Shown here: in pieces, positions 1 through 10,828 of the stretch | Layout: each line of letters starts with the position of its first letter | Numbering within the stretch: the first letter of the stretch is position 1 | From: Colwellia sp. | Lineage (GTDB): Bacteria; Pseudomonadota; Gammaproteobacteria; Enterobacterales; Alteromonadaceae | NCBI GenBank assembly: GCA_029938115.1 | Contig: JAPYOP010000007.1 | Span: 50,389-114,388 of the forward strand | Reading direction: 5' to 3' | Length of the DNA stretch: 64,000 nt | Program-made: the position numbers and the translations under genes | Notes under the pieces: model-generated | The model's database searches: none | What the model saw: only the letters and a program-made list of their open reading frames with translations | Told to the model about the DNA's origin: nothing

Positions 1-42
1 AATTGTATATGTTTAATTGTATATGTTTAATTGTGAATGTTT
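1..42. repeat. 14-bp tandem repeat, about three copies
   Basis: Three head-to-tail copies of AATTGTATATGTTT (the third has GA for TA) end just before the ybeY stop codon and may continue outside the window on the left. It lies in the 3' untranslated region of the ybeY transcript. No terminator hairpin is visible in it. Confidence 0.7.
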
Positions 43-44
43 AA

Positions 45-500
45 TTACATCTCATACGGATTAGCAATTGATAGTTTGGCTAAAATTTTGACTTCCAGCG
101 TTTCCATTTCAATAGCGTCAGTATCGTTTATATGATCATATCCCAACAAATGCAAGCACCCATGTATGACCATATGTGCCCAGTGATTAAATGAAGCCTT
201 ATTTTGGGCTTTAGTTTCTTGTTCAACCACTTGTGCACAAATGACTAAATCACCGAGTAAATTAAGCTCAATACCTGTTGGCACTTCAAAGGGAAATGAC
301 AATACATTAGTTGGTTTATCTTGTTGTCGGTATTGCTTATTAAGTTGTTGGCTTTCATCAATATTAACTAAGCGAATAGTTAATTCGAATTCTTTTTCGG
401 TTACTTCGGTTAAAGCGGCATTAACCCATTGTTGAAAAAGCTCTAAGGGTGGTAGCTTTTGACCATCGCAAGCGTTCTGCAAATCAATGGTATGGTTCAT
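45..500 (-). CDS. ybeY: Endoribonuclease YbeY (16S rRNA maturation and quality control)
   Basis: The 151-residue length is normal for YbeY, a zinc-dependent single-strand endoribonuclease needed for 16S rRNA 3'-end maturation and 70S quality control in the cytoplasm. The signature [11 protein letters not shown] lies at residues 113-123, with the three metal ligands H113, H117 and H123. The start codon touches the stop of the upstream ybeZ gene (shared base 500), so the two are translationally coupled. The ybeZ-ybeY pair is the standard gammaproteobacterial arrangement. The gene usually following (corC/ybeX) would lie outside the window. Confidence 0.97.
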   Translation of the reverse strand: MNHTIDLQNACDGQKLPPLELFQQWVNAALTEVTEKEFELTIRLVNIDESQQLNKQYRQQDKPTNVLSFPFEVPTGIELNLLGDLVICAQVVEQETKAQNKASFNHWAHMVIHGCLHLLGYDHINDTDAIEMETLEVKILAKLSIANPYEM

Positions 501-1603
501 TAACTAACATCACTTTGTTGATTTTGCTTAGCTTGTTTTTGTTGATTCACTTTTTGCTCATAAGATTCATACGCTTCGACAACTCTTGCAACAACAGGGT
601 GGCGAACTACGTCTTTTGCTTGGAAAAAATTGAAACTAATTCCGTCAATATCGTGTAACACTTCAATAGCGTGACGTAATCCTGATTTTTGGTGGCGTGG
701 TAAGTCAACTTGGGTAATATCACCCGTGATAACTGCACGAGAATTAAAACCAATACGGGTTAAGAACATTTTCATTTGCTCAACTGTAGTATTTTGACTT
801 TCATCGAGAATAATAAAAGCATCATTCAATGTTCTACCGCGCATATAAGCTAATGGTGCTACTTCTATTACGTTACGCTCAATAAGCTTTTCAACGCGCT
901 CAAAACCTAGCATTTCAAATAAAGCGTCATAAAGAGGTCTTAAATAGGGATCTATTTTTTGTGATAAATCACCAGGTAGAAAACCGAGTTTTTCACCTGC
1001 TTCAACAGCAGGACGAGTTAACAATATTCGACGAACCTCTTGACGCTCTAACGCATCTACCGCACAAGCTACTGCAAGGTAGGTTTTACCTGTGCCGGCA
1101 ACACCAACCCCAAAGCTAATATCGTTAATAACTATATTTTGAACGTATGATTGTTGGTTGCCATTGCGAGGTTTTACTGTGCCGCGTTTGGTTTTAATGG
1201 TGACCATATTTTCATAATTAGCCCCTAACTCTGAGGCTTCTTTAGTGGTTGTTACTGCGTCACTTGAGTTGTTTTGTTCTAAAATATTAGCTTCGAGTAT
1301 GCCAAGGTGAACCATATCAGCGGTGATGTTATTATTTTGCCCTTTTACTGGCGCTGTTTCTAAGTATAAATCTTTCAATAAATTGATAACAGCAGCACAA
1401 TGAGTTTCGTTTCCTAATACTTTAAATTGATTACCGCGATAACTAATTTCTACCCCTAGACGACGTTCAATAGTTTTTAGGTGATCATCCATCGGGCCAC
1501 ATAAGTTAGCTTGACGCTCGTTATCAACTGGATCTAAGGTCAATTGATGACTTTTTTTATTGATTCTTTTTTTCTTTGATTCTGCGGTCAAAATACTTTC
1601 CAT
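500..1603 (-). CDS. ybeZ: PhoH-family ATPase YbeZ
   Basis: A 367-residue PhoH-like P-loop ATPase. Walker A is GVAGTGKT at residues 167-174 and the Walker B region is DESQ at 267-270. The segment before the ATPase, roughly residues 45-85, looks like the small N-terminal RNA-binding-type domain of YbeZ. The family partners with YbeY in ribosome and RNA metabolism; the biochemical role is not fully settled. It lies between miaB (19 nt upstream) and ybeY (1-nt overlap), so miaB-ybeZ-ybeY is very probably one operon. The N-terminal 20 residues are lysine-rich and variable. Confidence 0.95.
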   Translation of the reverse strand: MESILTAESKKKRINKKSHQLTLDPVDNERQANLCGPMDDHLKTIERRLGVEISYRGNQFKVLGNETHCAAVINLLKDLYLETAPVKGQNNNITADMVHLGILEANILEQNNSSDAVTTTKEASELGANYENMVTIKTKRGTVKPRNGNQQSYVQNIVINDISFGVGVAGTGKTYLAVACAVDALERQEVRRILLTRPAVEAGEKLGFLPGDLSQKIDPYLRPLYDALFEMLGFERVEKLIERNVIEVAPLAYMRGRTLNDAFIILDESQNTTVEQMKMFLTRIGFNSRAVITGDITQVDLPRHQKSGLRHAIEVLHDIDGISFNFFQAKDVVRHPVVARVVEAYESYEQKVNQQKQAKQNQQSDVS

Positions 1604-1622
1604 TTAACTAAAGTTGTATTGG

Positions 1623-3074
1623 TTAGGGGGTGTATGTGCCAACACCTAAGTCATCAATATTACTTATCACTGATTTTGATGTTTTATGATGATTATTTGC
1701 CAATATATCTGCAGGTGAATGGGCGATACGTAGCCCCATCTCACTCTCTTGGCGAATCAGTTCCCCGCGTAGCGAATTGGCATAAACATCAGTAATTTTA
1801 ATATCAACGAATTGACCAATAACTGAATGAGGCGCAACAAAGTTTACCGTTCGGTTATTTTCAGTTTTTCCGCGCAGTTCCATTGGATTTTTCTTCGATG
1901 GTCCTTCTACTAAAATACGTTGTTCGGTATTTAGCATTTGTCTGGCTATTCGTAATGCTTGATGGGTTATTTTCTCTTGTAATAATTGTAACCGCTGCTT
2001 TTTGGTATTATCGCTAATATCATCAGGTAAATCAGCTGCAGGCGTACCCGGGCGTGCGCTATAAATAAAACTAAAACTTAAATCAAAGTTAACCGCTTCA
2101 ATTAACTTCATGGTGTCCATGAAATCTTCGTCTGTTTCTCCAGGGAAGCCAATAATAAAGTCTGAAGACATACAAAGATCAGGACGAACTTTTTTCAGTT
2201 TACGAATTTGAGATTTGTATTCAATAGCCGTATGTCCGCGTTTCATTTGCGTTAAAATTCTGTCGCATCCACTTTGCACGGGTAGGTGTAAATGGTTTAC
2301 TAATTCTGGCACATCAGCATAAGCTTCAATAATATCATCGGTAAATTCAACTGGGTGTGATGTGGTATATCTAATACGATCAATGCCGTCAATGGTAGCG
2401 ACTAAGCGTACTAAATCTGCAAAACGACAAATACTACCATCATGCATTTCTCCGCGATAAGCATTAACATTTTGGCCTAGCAAGTTTACTTCGCGTACAT
2501 CTTGCTCTGCAAGTTGTGCTATTTCATATAAAACGTCATCAAGCGGGCGACTAACCTCTTCTCCTCGCGTATAGGGTACGACACAAAAAGTACAGTACTT
2601 GCTACAGCCTTCCATAATAGAAACGAAAGCACTTGGTCCGTCGGCTTTTGGCTCCGGTAAGCGGTCAAACTTTTCAATTTCAGGAAAGCTTACATCAACG
2701 ATAGGGCTAGAGCTTCGTTGCAATTGATTTAACATTTCAGGTAAACGGTGTAGTGTTTGCGGACCAAAAATCATATCAACAAATGGCGCACGCTTGCGAA
2801 TGGCATCACCTTCTTGTGAGGCAACACAGCCACCAACACCAATAACTAAATCAGGCTTATGATCTTTTAGTTTTTTCCAACGACCAAGTTGGTGAAATAC
2901 TTTTTCTTGGGCTTTTTCACGTATAGAGCAAGTATTAAGCAAAATAACATCAGCATCTTCAGCTTCTTGCGCTAATTCAAAACCATGAGTTGAGTCTAAT
3001 AATTCTGCCATTTTCTGCGAGTCATACTCGTTCATTTGACAGCCCCAAGTTTTGATATACAGCTTTTTACTCAT
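1623..3074 (-). CDS. miaB: tRNA-2-methylthio-N6-dimethylallyladenosine synthase MiaB
   Basis: Radical-SAM methylthiotransferase that converts i6A37 to ms2i6A37 in tRNAs reading UNN codons. Counting from ATG at 3074, the N-terminal UPF0004 domain has its three iron-sulfur cysteines ([22 protein letters not shown]). The radical-SAM motif C-x3-C-x2-C is at residues 157, 161 and 164, and a TRAM domain follows at the C-terminus. An in-frame ATG at 3092 would add six residues, but AAGAG lies just upstream of 3074 and nothing SD-like precedes 3092. First gene of miaB-ybeZ-ybeY. The next enzyme on the same base, MiaE, is encoded at 59737-60309. Confidence 0.95.
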   Translation of the reverse strand: MSKKLYIKTWGCQMNEYDSQKMAELLDSTHGFELAQEAEDADVILLNTCSIREKAQEKVFHQLGRWKKLKDHKPDLVIGVGGCVASQEGDAIRKRAPFVDMIFGPQTLHRLPEMLNQLQRSSSPIVDVSFPEIEKFDRLPEPKADGPSAFVSIMEGCSKYCTFCVVPYTRGEEVSRPLDDVLYEIAQLAEQDVREVNLLGQNVNAYRGEMHDGSICRFADLVRLVATIDGIDRIRYTTSHPVEFTDDIIEAYADVPELVNHLHLPVQSGCDRILTQMKRGHTAIEYKSQIRKLKKVRPDLCMSSDFIIGFPGETDEDFMDTMKLIEAVNFDLSFSFIYSARPGTPAADLPDDISDNTKKQRLQLLQEKITHQALRIARQMLNTEQRILVEGPSKKNPMELRGKTENNRTVNFVAPHSVIGQFVDIKITDVYANSLRGELIRQESEMGLRIAHSPADILANNHHKTSKSVISNIDDLGVGTYTP

Positions 3075-3206
3075 TTCTTTACTCTTGCGCATTTGCTTAA
3101 CTATTAAAATCGACGCTAACGTTTGTTGATAGGTCGATAAATGGAGGCATATTTTATATCAAATGAACTAGAATTTCGAGTGCACAATGCGCTCTTTTAA
3201 ATGAAA

Positions 3207-6089
3207 TTAATTTTCATGCAAAATAGGTAGGCTTAAAACAAGTTGGCTAGAATTGCCTTGCTCATTAAACGTATTAATAGAACCTCTATGTTTATTGGCT
3301 ATTTGACGAATATAATACATAGAAATATCAAAGTTAACTTTACTATTAAAGTGAATAAAGCTTTGGCTGTCATCTCTTATATTTAACCAGATTTTATTTT
3401 TGAATTTTTGTAATATCACTTTAAAGTTACGTCCGCTGCCATTCAATATTGCTGAGGTGATCGCTTCATATATTACCCGATAAAGATCTGCTTTTAGAAC
3501 ATAATCAAGCTCGTTCTCATTCAGATCAAATTGAAATGAGAGATTTACTTGGTACTTGTTGGCTAAGTATTCAGCTAAAAAAGGAACGGCTTCGTTTAAT
3601 GGATTACCGTTGAGGGAGTTAGGCTCAGACAATTTGTGCTGTTTATTGAGATCATCAATACATTGTTGCAACAATGATTTTCCTTTATTGATTTCGTTAT
3701 CACTAATTAAGGCCAACGCAGCATTTAAGTTACGTTTAACTTGCATGCTAGTTTTGCCATAATTGTTAATATCTTTTTGTAAAATACCGTGAATATGGCT
3801 TATGGACTTACTACGTAAATAAAGTAACCAAGCGCTAAAAAAAATAATGCAAAATAAAACCACACTATATATGAAGCGTATTTGTGGTGTCCAATACCAA
3901 GGAAAAGCAACGTTAATTTCAGTATAGGCTTTATAGTTACTCCATTGGCCTAAACTATTGGTTGCTGTGATTTCAATATGGTAATCACCTGAAGTTAAAC
4001 CTGTTAATGTTAATTGGTGACCATGTATTTGATGCCACTTATTCCCATCAAGTGTATAACGAAATTTTTTATCTACACCTGGTCGATAATCTAAACTGGC
4101 TAAGTCTAGTGTGACAACATCGTTACCGCTGTCAATATTAATCGTTTTATTTAATAAATACGATTTACCTGAAACTGTTGTTTTACTGATATAGACCTTG
4201 GGATGGAAGGTAGGAGTTGTCGTTCTCGGTAGTTGTAATAGGCCTGTGCTGTTGGCAATGTATAATGAATTATCAAAAATAAAAGCATTATCAGTAAAAG
4301 AATAATCACCCGTACTTGTGACGATGGAAAATAGATAGTTACTTGGATTGATTGTATAAAGCGCTGGTTTGGCTGATATTAATATGCGGTCATCTATCAA
4401 GGACATATAGCCAAAGTTTATTCCTTTGGCGAAGTGAGTTAATAATTGTCCTTGCTGGTTATATACATATATACCGTTACCTTTAGTAGCAGCAAAAATT
4501 TTATCATCAGCCTGTATCAATGATACGTACTTTGCTGTTGTTTGTTTGGTAATGTTTTTTATTGTTTTTGTCTGGCTGTTGAGTACGTCAATGCCATTAG
4601 CTGTTGCTAACCAGATATCTCCGCTTGCTAAGGGTAAGACATCTATAATTTCGTCTGAACTTAACCCTGCACTTTTACTTATGTGTTGAGTTACTACTCC
4701 TTTATTCAAATCGTAAATAAGAAGACCTTGCCCATCCGTTGCGATATAAAGTACATTATTGTTATGGGTTAATTTCAGTAAAATTGAATGGCTGAAGTCA
4801 TTATCGTCAAAAGAAAGATTAACTTGCTGTGTATAATCTACCTTTTTGTTATAGCGCCATAAACCATCAAATGAAGCTATATATAAATCTTGATCTATTG
4901 CGAGTAAATCCATGGTTTTTTTTGCTTTGGCCGATATAGTTAAATTTATATTTTCAACCGAGTTTATTTTGCTTTTTACCGTGGGATATAAAATATGTAT
5001 GCCATCACCATAACTGCCAATATATAAATCCTGCTGATAAACTGCCGTTTCTATAGAGCTGAATTTCGTATCAAAAATAGCTAAATGGTTTTTTATTTTA
5101 GACTCTGTTAGCTGTTGTATTCCTCTATTATTTCCTAGCCATAAAACACCTGAAGTATCATGAAGTAATACTTGATACTTTGATGCTTCAACAGGATCAA
5201 AATGACTGTTTAATAATTCAAGTGTTTTAATTGTTCTTTTAGTTATTCGCCCTAATAGATCGACAGAAAAAATAGCATTTTTTTCGTTGTCAGAGGAAAC
5301 AACAGTTATTGGAGAGGGGGTTCTTATTTTTATTATTTTATTTTGATCATCAATAGAGTACAGATGATTTTTACTAGCCATAATAGCGGTGTCTTTAACC
5401 GTTGTTGCGGTCATTATTTTTTCATTCACAGTAGTAACTTGAAAAATGTTATTATTACTGTGGTTAGTATCTAGGTAATATAGCTTTTCGTTGTCATTAA
5501 AATAAACTCTACTCTCACTTGCAAACAATTGGTTATTACCAATATCTTTTGCAATCACGGTTGTTTTACCAGAAATTATATCGTATCGATAGAGGTGTTG
5601 AGGCGCCATACTGATAGCATAGTAGCTGTTTTTATGATGTATCGCCCTATAAAAAGTATTGGTTTCAGCATTGATATTAATAGGCTGTGTTTTGCCGGTA
5701 TCTGTATCAAATAGCCAAAGCCCTTTTGTTTCGGTAGATAGAATTAACTGGTCATCATGTTTTGATAAACCTTGTATCCAGTTAAAAGGTATAGACCAAC
5801 CATTGTCTTTATTGGAAAAATTAATAACTTGTTTGCCATCAAATCGATATAAACCATTCTGCCCAGAAATCCATATGAAGTCTTTTTTATCTTGCACAAT
5901 AGAATAAATATTGGCTGTTTTAACGAAGGGGGAGTCTTGCTTCGTAAAAGCTGTAGAGGAGCTAAAAACAGATAAGGTAAATAGTAAATAAAGCAACGGG
6001 TGACGTTGCTTTATTATTTTTGCAAGATGCGATTTCCAAGTTAATTTTGTGTCATTAAACAATGCTGTCAGGAGCAATGTCGTTTTCAT
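3207..6089 (-). CDS. Two-component-regulator-propeller membrane sensor with degenerate histidine-kinase-like C-terminus
   Basis: About 960 residues from ATG 6089. A hydrophobic stretch near residues 30-48 is a signal sequence or anchor. Next come many beta-propeller (Reg_prop) repeats with patterns such as DKKDFIWISGQNGLYRFDGK and SGDIWLATANGIDVLN. A Y_Y_Y domain follows (YRPGVDKKFRYTLDG, TSGDYHIEITATNSLG), then one membrane helix at about 740-759 and a 200-residue cytoplasmic tail. The tail resembles an HATPase fold at its end (HRGSINTFNEQGNSSQLVLSLP) and has a weak N-box (YEAITSAILNGSG). The G1 box is replaced by IRDDSQSF and no phospho-acceptor histidine block is evident. No response regulator is adjacent. 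A longer frame starts at 6251, but the overlap with the upstream gene favours 6089. Ligand unknown. Confidence 0.8.
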   Translation of the reverse strand: MKTTLLLTALFNDTKLTWKSHLAKIIKQRHPLLYLLFTLSVFSSSTAFTKQDSPFVKTANIYSIVQDKKDFIWISGQNGLYRFDGKQVINFSNKDNGWSIPFNWIQGLSKHDDQLILSTETKGLWLFDTDTGKTQPININAETNTFYRAIHHKNSYYAISMAPQHLYRYDIISGKTTVIAKDIGNNQLFASESRVYFNDNEKLYYLDTNHSNNNIFQVTTVNEKIMTATTVKDTAIMASKNHLYSIDDQNKIIKIRTPSPITVVSSDNEKNAIFSVDLLGRITKRTIKTLELLNSHFDPVEASKYQVLLHDTSGVLWLGNNRGIQQLTESKIKNHLAIFDTKFSSIETAVYQQDLYIGSYGDGIHILYPTVKSKINSVENINLTISAKAKKTMDLLAIDQDLYIASFDGLWRYNKKVDYTQQVNLSFDDNDFSHSILLKLTHNNNVLYIATDGQGLLIYDLNKGVVTQHISKSAGLSSDEIIDVLPLASGDIWLATANGIDVLNSQTKTIKNITKQTTAKYVSLIQADDKIFAATKGNGIYVYNQQGQLLTHFAKGINFGYMSLIDDRILISAKPALYTINPSNYLFSIVTSTGDYSFTDNAFIFDNSLYIANSTGLLQLPRTTTPTFHPKVYISKTTVSGKSYLLNKTINIDSGNDVVTLDLASLDYRPGVDKKFRYTLDGNKWHQIHGHQLTLTGLTSGDYHIEITATNSLGQWSNYKAYTEINVAFPWYWTPQIRFIYSVVLFCIIFFSAWLLYLRSKSISHIHGILQKDINNYGKTSMQVKRNLNAALALISDNEINKGKSLLQQCIDDLNKQHKLSEPNSLNGNPLNEAVPFLAEYLANKYQVNLSFQFDLNENELDYVLKADLYRVIYEAITSAILNGSGRNFKVILQKFKNKIWLNIRDDSQSFIHFNSKVNFDISMYYIRQIANKHRGSINTFNEQGNSSQLVLSLPILHEN

Positions 6090-6507
6090 GTCTTTTGCCA
6101 CCACAGACGGCAAATACTTGTGGAGTATCTTTCGTTGTAATTGGCTTTTGCACCAATAAATAAGTTGGCTTGCGTGGGTCATCTTGTTGTTGCTTTTCTG
6201 CCCATGCTTTACGCACTTTATCGGCAGCTTCCTTTGAGTATTTTGATTCAAATGCTGTAGCGATTATTTCAACGCCAAAGTCGTCCATTACCATTATCGC
6301 GTTGTTATGGTAGCCACTTGTGGTGTCAAAATCTATCTCTACGGTAAGAATATTATTTTCAGGCAAAACTAAATCGGCACGAATGTTGGCAATAACGGCT
6401 CTGTCTTTATGTGCTTTTAAATTTGTTCTGTTTGGTTTTTCAGTCATATCGTAAACAATTTTAATGTCGTCATGTACTATTAATGTTTCTTTTATTGTTG
6501 CGTTCAT
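6055..6507 (-). CDS. Conserved-looking hypothetical protein, 150 aa
   Basis: I do not recognise this protein. It is soluble, without signal peptide or membrane segment. The first two thirds look like a beta-rich fold (VLPENNILTVEIDFDTTSGY, AIMVMDDFGVEIIATAF) followed by a charged helix (AADKVRKAWAEKQQQDD). A single CGG motif (VFAVCGGKRHEN) lies near the C-terminus. Its 3' end overlaps the propeller-sensor start by 35 nt on the same strand, so the two are probably co-transcribed and co-translated. That overlap is the only clue to function. Start ATG at 6507 has AAAGGGAAAGG-type purines just upstream. Confidence 0.7.
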   Translation of the reverse strand: MNATIKETLIVHDDIKIVYDMTEKPNRTNLKAHKDRAVIANIRADLVLPENNILTVEIDFDTTSGYHNNAIMVMDDFGVEIIATAFESKYSKEAADKVRKAWAEKQQQDDPRKPTYLLVQKPITTKDTPQVFAVCGGKRHENDIAPDSIV

Positions 6508-6553
6508 AACCTTTCCCTTTTACCGTGCGAGGTGAGTATAAATTGATTAATAA

Positions 6554-6576
6554 ATGTTTTGTTTAAAGCAAAACAT
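6554..6576. promoter_or_regulatory. 8-bp inverted repeat in divergent promoter region
   Basis: ATGTTTTG and CAAAACAT are separated by 7 nt between the unknown minus-strand gene (start 6507) and the ubiF-like plus-strand gene (start 6707). The position suits an operator for either gene. It is AT-rich, so chance is a real alternative. Confidence 0.25.
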
Positions 6577-6706
6577 TATAAATATAGCTAAGGATGTTAT
6601 TTTTTCAAGAACGTTTTTTATAAAAATAAGTAAAGTAATATATAGGTTTAACTCCACCTCTTCGTTACAATAACGTGTATTTACTATGATAAAAAATTAG
6701 TACGAT

Positions 6707-7939
6707 ATGAAAAACTTTGATTGTATTGTTATTGGCGGAGGTATGGTTGGTGCGGCAAGTGCCTTATCTTTATCGCAATTAGGATTACGTGTTGCCTTAG
6801 TTGAACAACAAGAGCCAAAAGTTTTTGTTAAAGAGCAAAACTATGATTTACGTGTATCAGCCATATCAATATCATCACAGCATTTATTAGAGCAACTTGG
6901 TGCATGGTCACAAATTATGCAATGGCGAGCTTGCCCTTATAAACGTTTAGGTGTTTGGGAGCAAGAATATGCTTATGCGGAGTTTAATGCCGATGATATT
7001 GAACAAAAATATTTAGGACACATTGTCGAAAACCGGCTAATACAGTTATCGTTATGGCAACAAATTAACCTACAAAGCAATATTGAAATATTTTGTCCTG
7101 AAAGTTTAGTTTCGTTAACCCAGGATGAAGATAAAGCGACAGTTAAGCTACAAGATTGTAGTTTAACTGCTAAATTAGTGGTCGCTGCAGATGGTGCCAA
7201 TTCCCAAGTACGTCAGTTAGTTAATATAGGTGTTACCTCATGGGACTATCAGCAATCAGCGATGCTAATTAATGTCAAAACTGAGTTGCCTCAGCAAGAT
7301 ATTACTTGGCAGCAGTATCTACCCACAGGTCCTGTGGCATTCTTGCCATTAGCCCGAAGAACAGCCTTTGATGAAAGTGAGCCAGAACAATTCAACCAAG
7401 CTGAAAAGGGCGGTTATGCGTCGTTAGTTTGGTATCACCAACGTGATGAAATCAAGCGCTTATCTACTTTATCGAACCAACAGTTACAGCAAGAAATTTT
7501 AGCTGTATTTCCTAAAAGACTAGGTCAAGTAGAAGTGTTGGCGAAAGGGGCGTTCCCACTAACTCGTCGTCATGCTAATACCTATCAAAAAAATAGAGTG
7601 TTATTACTCGGAGACGCTGCTCACACTATCAATCCAATGGCTGGGCAAGGAGTAAACCTCGGTTTTAAAGATGTAAAAGCACTACAAACGGTTATTGCCA
7701 CCGCTATTGCTAACGGTGAACGTTGGCATAATGAACAAGTGTTAAGTCGTTATGAGGTTATGAGACGTAAAGACAACTTACTAATGCAATCAACTATGGA
7801 TGTTTTGTATCATGCTTTTAGTCATCCATCGCCCTTAATTAAAACATTAAGAAACGCTAGTTTACTGGCGATAAGTAAAGTTCCACTACTTAACAGCGTC
7901 ATAAAAAATAAAGCTTTAGCTTATGCATGCGGTATATAG
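6707..7939 (+). CDS. ubiF: FAD-dependent ubiquinone-biosynthesis hydroxylase, UbiF-like (UbiH/UbiF/VisC family)
   Basis: A 410-residue flavoprotein monooxygenase. It has the N-terminal dinucleotide fold GGGMVGAAS, the mid-protein ADGANSQVR motif and the FAD motif GDAAHTINPMAGQGVNLGFKDV near residues 300-322. The family hydroxylates the polyprenyl-benzene ring during ubiquinone synthesis. The AGQGVNLG-x-x-DV form of the last motif is closest to UbiF (C6 hydroxylation of demethoxyubiquinol) as I know it, but UbiH, UbiI and UbiF are hard to tell apart by eye. Single gene with its own upstream region; it converges with the GNAT gene downstream (20-nt gap). Confidence 0.8.
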   Translation: MKNFDCIVIGGGMVGAASALSLSQLGLRVALVEQQEPKVFVKEQNYDLRVSAISISSQHLLEQLGAWSQIMQWRACPYKRLGVWEQEYAYAEFNADDIEQKYLGHIVENRLIQLSLWQQINLQSNIEIFCPESLVSLTQDEDKATVKLQDCSLTAKLVVAADGANSQVRQLVNIGVTSWDYQQSAMLINVKTELPQQDITWQQYLPTGPVAFLPLARRTAFDESEPEQFNQAEKGGYASLVWYHQRDEIKRLSTLSNQQLQQEILAVFPKRLGQVEVLAKGAFPLTRRHANTYQKNRVLLLGDAAHTINPMAGQGVNLGFKDVKALQTVIATAIANGERWHNEQVLSRYEVMRRKDNLLMQSTMDVLYHAFSHPSPLIKTLRNASLLAISKVPLLNSVIKNKALAYACGI

Positions 7940-7959
7940 CTTGTACTTTATAGTGAACT

Positions 7960-8433
7960 TTAATGACTTAAATAATATTTAGCTTCATTAGCAAATTCTT
8001 GAGCATTTTTAATAGGGCAAGCCATACGTTGTTTAGGCATGCCTGCTTCCATAAAAACGGCACCAACAGGGTAGAAGTTGTGTTCGCTAAAGTAGTCAAC
8101 ATTTTCTAAAGGGCTATAAATATAAACTTCACTTAAAGCAAGTTCTTCGGCAATACGGAATAGTCCGCGCATAATTATTTTATCAATAGCCGCTCGCCTG
8201 AATTCCATTAACACAGCAATACGACTGATTTCACCATTAGAGGATATTCGACCTGTTGCTATCGGCTCTTGAGAGGTATCGTCACAAACAAGCATATGAA
8301 ATGCTGTGTTGTCATTACGATCAAATTCTACTTTTTTAGGAATACGCATTTCACAAATAAAAACTTTTTCACGTACATCTTTTAATAAGGGCTCGGCTTG
8401 TTGCCAAGGAACTCTGCTTACACTGTAGGACAT
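7960..8433 (-). CDS. GNAT-family N-acetyltransferase
   Basis: A 157-residue single GNAT domain. The acetyl-CoA-binding region is represented by EISRIAVLMEFRRAAIDKIIMRGLF (about residues 68-93), where the usual R/Q-x-x-G-x-G/A loop is altered to FRRAAI. A later block, YFSEHNFYPVGAVFMEAGMPKQRM, resembles ElaA/YjcF-type acyltransferases. Substrate unknown. It stands alone between ubiF (convergent) and the purB terminator. Confidence 0.75.
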   Translation of the reverse strand: MSYSVSRVPWQQAEPLLKDVREKVFICEMRIPKKVEFDRNDNTAFHMLVCDDTSQEPIATGRISSNGEISRIAVLMEFRRAAIDKIIMRGLFRIAEELALSEVYIYSPLENVDYFSEHNFYPVGAVFMEAGMPKQRMACPIKNAQEFANEAKYYLSH

Positions 8434-8647
8434 TTCACTTAACCATTCTTTTAATTATTAACTTACTACTTAATTTGCCGCACTACTTTTAAATAGGCAT
8501 TAAATCAACCTGCTTGGAAAACGATTATTAGAAGAGTTATTGTTATTTTTACTTTTAAATCGTGTAACTTTTTTAAGCGTAGTTAACGATTGGTTGTTTT
8601 TCAAACAATAAAGAAGGTTTTTGTAAAGTATTTTAATTTTAAAAAAG

Positions 8648-8674
8648 AAAAAGAAGACCGAAGTCTTCTTTTTT
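8648..8674 (-). terminator. purB intrinsic terminator with UUCG tetraloop
   Basis: Read on the minus strand the hairpin is AAGAAGAC-UUCG-GUCUUCUU followed by TTTCTTTTTT. A T-run also follows on the plus strand, so it can act in both directions. It lies 40 nt beyond the purB stop and ends the mnmA-hflD-purB run. Confidence 0.85.
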
Positions 8675-8713
8675 ATATCTTAATCAACAATGTAACTTAA
8701 TAAAGTAAAGTTA

Positions 8714-10093
<1,380 letters not shown>

Positions 10094-10123
10094 CTAAGTT
10101 AAAATTTAATTCTAAAATGTTGG

Positions 10124-10783
10124 TTAAATTGTATTTAAAAGTTGCTGGGCAGTTTTTACTATTTTGCTGCGGCTAAATAATATGTTTCTTCGTTTGCCGC
10201 CAACTTGTCGCCATAGTACAGCAGCTCTGATCCCGCTTAATAGTAAAGCTCTAATTTTGTGCTGATTCGCCATTTGTTTTAACATGCTTGGCTCGCCTGT
10301 TACTTGAATGCGAGCGCCAAGAGGGCTGATAATATCGCTATATATACTAGCAAAACTGGAAATAAGTGTTTCACTGGTAATACTGTAATGTTCTAGTTGT
10401 CTTTTACTGTCATCAATACGCTCACCAAGTTGTGCTAATTGTTTCGGTTGCTTAATTAATTTACGCTCTAAATTAATTAAGCTTATGATGTAGCGTGTTA
10501 GTTCAGGATCTTTTACTTTCTTTTCTTTGGTATTAGCGTCGTTATTTACATGAGAGCTAGTACTTGATGAATCACCTAAATGATTTATTAATAACTCAAG
10601 CCCCTGTTTTATGTTTACTAGTTCACCACCATAGACTGCCAAAGTGTTTTCAGGGGAGGTTACTGCAATACTATTAAGTAACACTTTAAATGCATTTTCA
10701 TCTATTTGCCCGGTGCGAGAAACTTGCTGTACAAGATATGCAGCTTGGCAAATAGCGGCTAACGTTATAGTTTGATCTTTCAT
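10124..10783 (-). CDS. hflD: HflD homolog (high-frequency-of-lysogenization protein)
   Basis: The 219-residue helical protein matches HflD in length and placement between mnmA and purB. Family features are the N-terminal AAICQAAYLVQQVSRTG, the region ELTRYIISLINLERKL, and the C-terminal HKIRALLLSGIRAAVLWRQVGG. In E. coli HflD is peripherally membrane-associated and binds phage lambda CII; its host role is unclear. An acidic, serine-rich linker near residues 75-90 is variable. Gap to mnmA is 45 nt. Confidence 0.92.
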   Translation of the reverse strand: MKDQTITLAAICQAAYLVQQVSRTGQIDENAFKVLLNSIAVTSPENTLAVYGGELVNIKQGLELLINHLGDSSSTSSHVNNDANTKEKKVKDPELTRYIISLINLERKLIKQPKQLAQLGERIDDSKRQLEHYSITSETLISSFASIYSDIISPLGARIQVTGEPSMLKQMANQHKIRALLLSGIRAAVLWRQVGGKRRNILFSRSKIVKTAQQLLNTI

Positions 10784-10828
10784 TTATGTTTTAATTACTT
10801 CTTTGAATGTGTTTTGTTTCTATAAAAA

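Noticed and set aside
6090-6251. A 54-residue N-terminal extension of the propeller sensor.
   Set aside because: It would overlap the upstream same-strand gene by almost 200 nt and has no signal-like character; ATG 6089 is a better fit.
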